Assembly (NCBI GenBank): GCA_004557035.1
Contig: SFFB01000002.1
Location: 5,835-69,834, forward strand
From: Bacteroidales bacterium
Lineage (GTDB): Bacteria > Bacteroidota > Bacteroidia > Bacteroidales > Bacteroidaceae
Reading direction: 5' to 3'
DNA: 64,000 bases
Positions within the stretch are counted from its first letter, which is position 1. The number at the start of each line of letters is the position of its first letter. Below the pieces are notes generated by a model, which saw only the letters and a program-made list of their open reading frames with translations, had not been told where the DNA came from and ran no database searches. Shown here piece after piece: positions 58,832-64,000 of the stretch. The position numbers and the translations under genes were made by a program.

Positions 58832-60376
58832 TTACAAAACTCTTACCTTCTGGCCGTTCACGACATAGATACCGCCGGACAGGGGGAAACTTTCGGTGCC
58901 GTTGAGCACCTTCATATACAAGGTCTGACCGAGGATGTTGAAAATCTGGACCACGGTCTCGCGATGGGTGGTGACGGTGACCTTACCCACACCAGCTACA
59001 ATCTGAATGTCGTCGGCATCCACATCGTCAATTCCGGTGGTCTGTTCTTCGCCCACTGCAAAAGGTGAGGTCTCTACGTAGAAGCCAAGACCCTTATAAG
59101 CACTGTTTGAGGTGAAGCGAACCACCACCTTGGGCTGCGGCGTGAAGAAGCTGAGCTTGCCGTTTGAAAGGGAATAGTCGTTGGGGGCTGAAGCCGAGGT
59201 GCCTTTGGTAAGCTCGGTGTAGTTGCCTTCGGCATCAATCTTGTAGACGCTGACGGCGGCATCGAGTGCGCCAAGGCTTTCAGACGTGGTGCCGACATAG
59301 CGATAAGCACTGAGGTCGAGCGGACTGACGTTGCGGTCGGCATAAGTCACCACGGGCATATAGGGCACGCCATCTTTTGAGAGCATATTCTCAGCGCGGG
59401 CGATGTTGATGCTGTCTTGAGGCATAAAGGCGATGCGGCCGCCGGCAGGGGCATTGGCCTTAAGCGGCAGAGCGCCAAGGGTGAGGTGATTGCCTGCGAT
59501 GTTGAGACTGCTCAACTGCGTGTTGGGCAAATAGAGCGTTGAGATTTTGTTGTTGGCCAACGAAACGTCTGAGAGGTTGGCACAATCGGCAAGGTTGAAG
59601 GTTGATGTGATGGCGTTGTTGTCGGCCACGATTTGCTGTATGCCTGACACATTGGTAAGTGTGATGTAGGGCAGACTATTGTTGTTGCACACCAGCGTGG
59701 AGATGGGCGAACCGGCAGAGATGGTCAGACCGGTCGCGACATTGTTGTTGCTAAAGTTGAGGTAGTCGAGGTCGTCGTTGTCAGTCACACGCACGCGAGA
59801 ATACTGGTTGTTGCTGACATCGATGGTGCGGAGTGTGGCCGTACGGATGACGAAGGTTCCCGTGAGCTGGTTGTTGGAGAGGTTGATGTTCTCAATGGCA
59901 ACCAGGTCGTTTTCAGGATAAGACTGGTTGGTGTAGACAATCGACGTGAGTTGGTTGTTGGAGGCGTCGAGGTCGGTCAGGGCCTTCATATCTTTGAGGG
60001 TCAGCGTCGTGAGCTGGTTGTTGGAAAGGAAGAGCGAGGTCAGCTCGGTAGCTCCGGTGAGGTCAATGTCGGTCAGACCACAATTTGAGCAGTTGAGCAT
60101 ATTCCAGCGCTTGTCGCCGGTGATGACGATTTGGCTGCCTTTCACCTCGCCGGTGATTTCACGAATGGCATCGCTGCCGGTATTGTAGGCTACTGCATTG
60201 CCATCGCCCCAGTCAACGGTCACACCGGTGTAGGTGTGGTTGACCTGAAGGGTGATGGACTCGCCCACGGCCTTGCCGGTAGTGAGCTTGACCACGCGAT
60301 CTTGTGCCTGTGCAGTCATTGCGCCAATGAGCAAACCGCCGGCAAGAAGGAATGAGGGGAAACAATTTTTATTCAT
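58832..60376 (-). CDS. Secreted leucine-rich-repeat protein
   Basis: A 514-residue exported protein. Signal MNKNCFPSFLLAGGLLIGAMTAQAQ, a short beta domain with VTVDWGDGNAVAY (PKD-like), then about ten leucine-rich repeats between residues 90 and 290 with the period LTSLFLSNNQLTTLTLKDM / LTDLDASNNQLTSI. A non-repeat region follows, and the end IFNILGQTLYMKVLNGTESFPLSGGIYVVNGQKVRVL is a type IX sorting-like domain. Such repeats bind proteins; lying between two M60 peptidases, it may serve adhesion or substrate capture. It starts 48 bases after copy 2. Confidence 0.87.
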   Translation of the reverse strand: MNKNCFPSFLLAGGLLIGAMTAQAQDRVVKLTTGKAVGESITLQVNHTYTGVTVDWGDGNAVAYNTGSDAIREITGEVKGSQIVITGDKRWNMLNCSNCGLTDIDLTGATELTSLFLSNNQLTTLTLKDMKALTDLDASNNQLTSIVYTNQSYPENDLVAIENINLSNNQLTGTFVIRTATLRTIDVSNNQYSRVRVTDNDDLDYLNFSNNNVATGLTISAGSPISTLVCNNNSLPYITLTNVSGIQQIVADNNAITSTFNLADCANLSDVSLANNKISTLYLPNTQLSSLNIAGNHLTLGALPLKANAPAGGRIAFMPQDSINIARAENMLSKDGVPYMPVVTYADRNVSPLDLSAYRYVGTTSESLGALDAAVSVYKIDAEGNYTELTKGTSASAPNDYSLSNGKLSFFTPQPKVVVRFTSNSAYKGLGFYVETSPFAVGEEQTTGIDDVDADDIQIVAGVGKVTVTTHRETVVQIFNILGQTLYMKVLNGTESFPLSGGIYVVNGQKVRVL

Positions 60377-60424
60377 ATTCTTTTGGGTTTTGATTTATAC
60401 TATATAATAAATTAGGAGTGTGAC

Positions 60425-63124
60425 TTAATGCTTTACCGTCGGGGTGTTGGGGAAGTTGGGGACGGGGAAGTTGGGAATTTCAGCGCTGGTGATGGCCTCA
60501 ATCTGTTCGTCGGTAAGGGTCTTCAGACCGAGGGCGTCCATATCGGCCTTGAACTCGTCGCGCATACTGTTGAGCAGAGCCACGCCCTTGTCACCGTAGT
60601 CGCCAATGGTCATGACGATGGTGCGCATAAAGCCGCAGCGCTCAAAGAAGGGATAGAGATTGTAGCCGCTGAGTTTGGATGCCTTGCGCACATAGTTGAA
60701 CATGGCCGGCACACTGTTTTGCGTCCACACAGAAGTGGGGGTGATGAAGTTGTGAGTGGTCCAAACCGAAGAGGGATAGGCGTCAATGAACTTCTGATAA
60801 GCGCCGTTTTTATTGCCATTCTGTGCGCTGCAGAGCAATTCGTATTTGTCGACGGTGGTTTTGGCTTTCTTCACTCCGGCCTCATAGTCGGGCTCAACGG
60901 CCGAACCGTTGTCGTTGTCGCTCTGACGAAGGCTCTCGTAGAGGTCTTCCTGGAAGTCTTTGACATAGTTGGCATTGTCTTTATCGCTGAAGTAGCAATA
61001 GAGCATAAAGAAGGGAGCGGTGAGTTCTTCCACATACACCTCATTGATGCTCACGCCGTGGTCGCGGTCGGTGGCATAAGAGGGAATGAGATAGGCACCG
61101 TCACCGTTCACATAGCGGTTGTATTGGGCACGGATGGTATCTTGGATTTCGGGACACCAAGCGTAGTCGCTAATTTTGGTGTAGGCCTTGATACGGGCAC
61201 TGGCGGTGTCGTTGCTCAAAGCGCCATTCTGGAAGAAATGCTTGTACATATCGGTCCAAGCGCCTTGAATACGTGCGCCGTGTTTGCCGGTATAGCCCAT
61301 GTGGAGCACATTGTAGCAAGAGTTCATGTTGTTGGAAGCCTCAGCCAGACCTGCCCAGCAGAAATAGGGGGTCATCTGATGCTGGTGGCCCCACTCGTGG
61401 CTCAGACCCCAAATGGCATCGTCGTCGTTGTAGATCATAGTGCGACAGTTGAGCACACGGCTCTCCTGGTTGTACATAAACGACACGCCATAGCCGCCCT
61501 GGAACATATAATAGGTATAGTTCACATAGGCCATCGTGCGGTTGTCGGGGGTGCGGCCGTATTTGGTCAGACCGAGCAGGTCGTGCTCCCAACCCACGAG
61601 CGAGTCGAGCAGGTTGATATATTGAATGAAACCAAGTGAGGAACCGTCAGAAGCCTTGCAATAGTTGGCCAAACCCTTAGAGGTCCAGACGGAGTGCACC
61701 TTGTCGCCCACGAGGTCCATACAGGTGTTGGGCGCGTTCTGACAGAGCAAGAGCATCTCTTCGTTGGTCTTGTCGGGAGAAAGATAGCCTTGGATTTGAC
61801 CGTTGACGAAGTGCACCTTGATGTCGGGATGGTTAGTGGGGGCATCGTCACTATAGTAGCTGATGTAGGCCAGACCGTCGAAGTCTGACTTGAAGTTGAT
61901 GAGGTTCAAGCCGTTCTGGAGAGAATAGGTATAAGTGGCCGGACCGCCGCCTTTCCCCTCTTCGTCGAGTTCTTTTGCATACCAGGCCACCACCTTGAGC
62001 TGGGCGGTGAGGTCGTCGGGAATACCGCTCACCATCACCAGGTTCTTGCCCTTTGAGATGTTGATACCCGTCACACCGGCCATCTGGTCGTAATATTTGC
62101 CGGGGCTGTTCCACTGTTCAGACTGTACGAAAGGCGAGAGATGGCAGGGATAAGAGGCCACGCGATAGTTCTTCTCATACTTGCCTGCATAGAGTTGCTT
62201 GGCCAGCGCACGGATGGCATCGACAGAAATGGTGTCGATGACGTCGAGCGTCACGCCGGGCTTGAGCGAACTGAGCACGTCGTCGGCAAAGATGTTGCTA
62301 TAGAGCGACACATCGGAGATATCCTTGCGGAACTCCACCTCTGCCAATGAGGCGTAGCCGTTTTTGCCCGTAAGAATTTTCAACTGGATGGAAGACACGT
62401 CCGTCAAGCCACCTTCAAACGTAACGGTGCGAGTCGCGGTGCTCATCTCCCAGTCATAAGCGCCATAGAGCGTATAGGCAGACTCTCCCTTGCGCTTGAT
62501 ATACAGTTCCACATTGCCCGGCAGGCCATTGCCTCCATCAGTACGAGGCACGAAGTTGATATAATCAATGCGGTCGGGATTGGTGAAGTTGTAGGTCAGT
62601 ATGGCGGGATTGGAGGCAGAGATGCCACCGCTATACGGCGAATGAAAGAGCGTTGAGGTGTTACCATCGAGCGTGTTGTTGATGTCGCCGTCGCTGTAAA
62701 CGTTGGCGTGGCCGTTGTCTGTGCAAGACGAGGGCATCACAGCGTTTTCAATCAAGTCGGCAGCCGTGTTGGGCTTCTGCGTGATGGCCATTGTCTGCTG
62801 GATACCATTTTCGGCATTGGCAAACATCAACACAGCCATGCGCTGCTCGGGGTCGGCGTTTTCGTCCACGTGAATGTAGACCGTGCCGTCCGTGCCCTGA
62901 CGCACCGAAAGCCAAGACTGGCCACCGGTCACCTCAAAGGGCACGTTGGCCACGACTTTCATACACAAGGTACGCTCTTTGTAATTGACAGTTTGATTGT
63001 GCGGAATGACAATCATCGGCTGGGCGTCTGTCGGCAGCGCCGACTGAGCCACGGCAGAGCCGCTCAGCATAAAGGCGGAAAGAGCGACTCCGGCAATCAG
63101 ATTTTTGAGTGTAAAGTTTTTCAT
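60425..63124 (-). CDS. M60-type (enhancin-like) secreted metallopeptidase, copy 2
   Basis: An 899-residue paralogue of the 56 kb gene. Signal MKNFTLKNLIAGVALSAFMLSGSAVAQ; a BACON-like domain (VPFEVTGGQSWLSVRQGTDG); a discoidin-like domain (SSCTDNGHANVYSDGDINNTLDGNTSTLFHS, YINFVPRTDGG). The zinc site is HEWGH at 576-580 with Glu595. WEHDLLGLTKYGR and YVNYTYYMFQGGYGVSF are almost identical in both copies. The region after the zinc site differs, with an insert and a Pro/Asn-rich end (FPVPNFPNTPT). First gene of the operon, with a strong promoter and a leader near 190 bases. Confidence 0.92.
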   Translation of the reverse strand: MKNFTLKNLIAGVALSAFMLSGSAVAQSALPTDAQPMIVIPHNQTVNYKERTLCMKVVANVPFEVTGGQSWLSVRQGTDGTVYIHVDENADPEQRMAVLMFANAENGIQQTMAITQKPNTAADLIENAVMPSSCTDNGHANVYSDGDINNTLDGNTSTLFHSPYSGGISASNPAILTYNFTNPDRIDYINFVPRTDGGNGLPGNVELYIKRKGESAYTLYGAYDWEMSTATRTVTFEGGLTDVSSIQLKILTGKNGYASLAEVEFRKDISDVSLYSNIFADDVLSSLKPGVTLDVIDTISVDAIRALAKQLYAGKYEKNYRVASYPCHLSPFVQSEQWNSPGKYYDQMAGVTGINISKGKNLVMVSGIPDDLTAQLKVVAWYAKELDEEGKGGGPATYTYSLQNGLNLINFKSDFDGLAYISYYSDDAPTNHPDIKVHFVNGQIQGYLSPDKTNEEMLLLCQNAPNTCMDLVGDKVHSVWTSKGLANYCKASDGSSLGFIQYINLLDSLVGWEHDLLGLTKYGRTPDNRTMAYVNYTYYMFQGGYGVSFMYNQESRVLNCRTMIYNDDDAIWGLSHEWGHQHQMTPYFCWAGLAEASNNMNSCYNVLHMGYTGKHGARIQGAWTDMYKHFFQNGALSNDTASARIKAYTKISDYAWCPEIQDTIRAQYNRYVNGDGAYLIPSYATDRDHGVSINEVYVEELTAPFFMLYCYFSDKDNANYVKDFQEDLYESLRQSDNDNGSAVEPDYEAGVKKAKTTVDKYELLCSAQNGNKNGAYQKFIDAYPSSVWTTHNFITPTSVWTQNSVPAMFNYVRKASKLSGYNLYPFFERCGFMRTIVMTIGDYGDKGVALLNSMRDEFKADMDALGLKTLTDEQIEAITSAEIPNFPVPNFPNTPTVKH

Positions 63125-63323
63125 TCTGTAATTATTATTCTTTTTGTTTGATAATTCAGAAAGACGGCACCGACACAGTGGTGGCCGTTGGGACAGATGA
63201 CAAATAAACTATAGAAGCTATGCGCCAAAGCGCGTTTAAATAAAGAAGATTTAAGGAGGTTTGTGTATTGGTAGGATTGGTAGCTCCTTGCAGCAAGGCC
63301 GCAGTAGGGCTAATATCACGCCA

Positions 63324-63354
63324 CAAAAATAGATGTTTAGTTTTGTTCGGCAAA
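63324..63354 (-). promoter_or_regulatory. Promoter of the M60-LRR-M60 operon
   Basis: TTTG (63351-63354), 19 bases, TATTTTTG (63324-63331) on the minus strand, an excellent match. It implies a leader of about 190 bases before the ATG at 63124. Confidence 0.7.
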
Positions 63355-63448
63355 AGGAATAAGATTTAAAAAATCTTTTTTGTCAGCGTTTTACGCGGGT
63401 TTATATTTGTTTAACGCTAAATGGCTGCAAGTATCCATAAATAAAGCG

Positions 63449-63456
63449 TAAATTTG
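63449..63456 (+). promoter_or_regulatory. -7 box of the SPOR lipoprotein gene
   Basis: TAAATTTG on the plus strand, about 68 bases before the ATG at 63525. The spacer 63125-63524 otherwise holds the divergent M60 promoter and leader. Confidence 0.5.
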
Positions 63457-63524
63457 TAGTGCATATATAGCAGAACTTCAATCACAATCCAAATTATATC
63501 TAAAACACCAACATCACACACACT

Positions 63525-64000
63525 ATGAAGCACGTTTTTGCATTCGGTCTTGCGCTTTGCGCTGTATGCCTTCTCGGTAGCTGCAAATCCAAAGAAAGCG
63601 CCTATCGCCAAGCTTACGAAAAAGCCAAACTCCAACAGAACTCTTCAAACAATGAGGCCACAACCGTGACGGTTGCTCCCACGACAAACGAGCAGCAGGC
63701 CGTCAGCGTGACGCCCGTCAATCCTAATCCCGCACCCGAAGACAACAGCGACGTGCGTACCATCGCCGGAGGCGTCACTGTCGTGGCCGGAGAGCCTTTG
63801 CGTACCTACAGCGTCGTGGTAGGCAGCTTCATCACGCAGGCCAACGCCGAAGGCTTGATGTCGCAACTCAGAAGCAAAGGCTATGCCGCTCGTGTAGTCA
63901 AGACCAACGAAACCATCAACAACCACACCGGCTGGTTCCGCGTGGTGGCCTCTTCATACGACGACAAGGCCTCGGCCGTCAATTCACGCAACGAGCTCAA
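63525..64000 (+). CDS. SPOR-domain lipoprotein, 5' part
   Basis: An open frame running off the right edge (158 codons visible). Signal MKHVFAFGLALCAVCLLGSC gives a lipobox with Cys20. A linker rich in Thr, Asn, Pro and Glu follows to about residue 80, then the start of a SPOR domain: TYSVVVGSFITQANAEGLMSQLRSKGYAARVVKTN and GWFRVVASSYDDKASA. SPOR domains bind denuded glycan strands of septal peptidoglycan, so the protein probably acts at the cell envelope or division site. Confidence 0.88.
   Translation, partial: MKHVFAFGLALCAVCLLGSCKSKESAYRQAYEKAKLQQNSSNNEATTVTVAPTTNEQQAVSVTPVNPNPAPEDNSDVRTIAGGVTVVAGEPLRTYSVVVGSFITQANAEGLMSQLRSKGYAARVVKTNETINNHTGWFRVVASSYDDKASAVNSRNEL

Overview
The window looks like a chromosome segment of a Bacteroidales bacterium, most likely a fairly GC-rich member of the Prevotella group; this is inference from gene content, not from a marker search. 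The support is: many promoters carry the Bacteroidetes -7 box TAnnTTTG, often with a TTG or TTTG about 19-21 bases upstream; several secreted enzymes end in a short GxY-V-GQKV tail resembling type IX secretion sorting domains; FeoA and FeoB are fused; LysS has a long C-terminal extension; and there are many small lipoproteins. No rRNA, tRNA, CRISPR array, phage or intact insertion sequence was seen.

Layout. 1-2.8 kb: end of a thiamine thiazole operon (thiS-thiG-thiH-thiF-like). 3.0-7.2 kb (minus): an RND efflux pump and its adaptor, with no outer-membrane partner. 7.4-13 kb (minus): a carbohydrate operon of GH29, a multidomain GH16 and a translationally coupled YqiA-like esterase. 13.5-25.3 kb: mostly housekeeping genes (an outer-membrane-type protein, ndk, a Fur-family regulator, tcdA, nitroreductase, carboxyspermidine dehydrogenase-like, PrdX-like, mtaB, a GT2, an RsmI-like methyltransferase) separated by repeat-rich spacers. 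25.4-39.3 kb (minus): lysS-gpsA, ogt, a two-gene module of a haem-motif propeller lipoprotein and a DUF6057-like membrane protein, a secreted CotH-type kinase, a GH84 and two small lipoproteins. 40-42.3 kb: feoAB, convergent with an AraC regulator. 43.5-52.3 kb: one long co-directional run dxs-trkA-trkH-DUF2461-GIN lipoprotein-pyrE-fumarase ending in a strong terminator. 52.5-55 kb (minus): an isolated tyrosine autokinase with a Gly-Tyr tail. 56-63.1 kb (minus): two paralogous M60-type metallopeptidases flanking a leucine-rich-repeat protein. 63.5 kb onward: the start of a SPOR-domain lipoprotein.

The secreted enzymes (GH29 fucosidase, GH16, GH84, paired M60 peptidases with BACON-like and galactose-binding-like domains) fit a host-glycan or mucin-degrading lifestyle, although no SusC/SusD pair lies in the window. 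The most unusual non-coding content is repetitive: four dispersed modules that each start with a TATCTTTG promoter box and run into terminator-like hairpins (13.2, 28.8, 39.6, 55.4 kb); at least seven heptad-type GACTAAGA arrays; two nested ~350-400-base palindromes; and a further repeat family at 18.1 and 52.3 kb.
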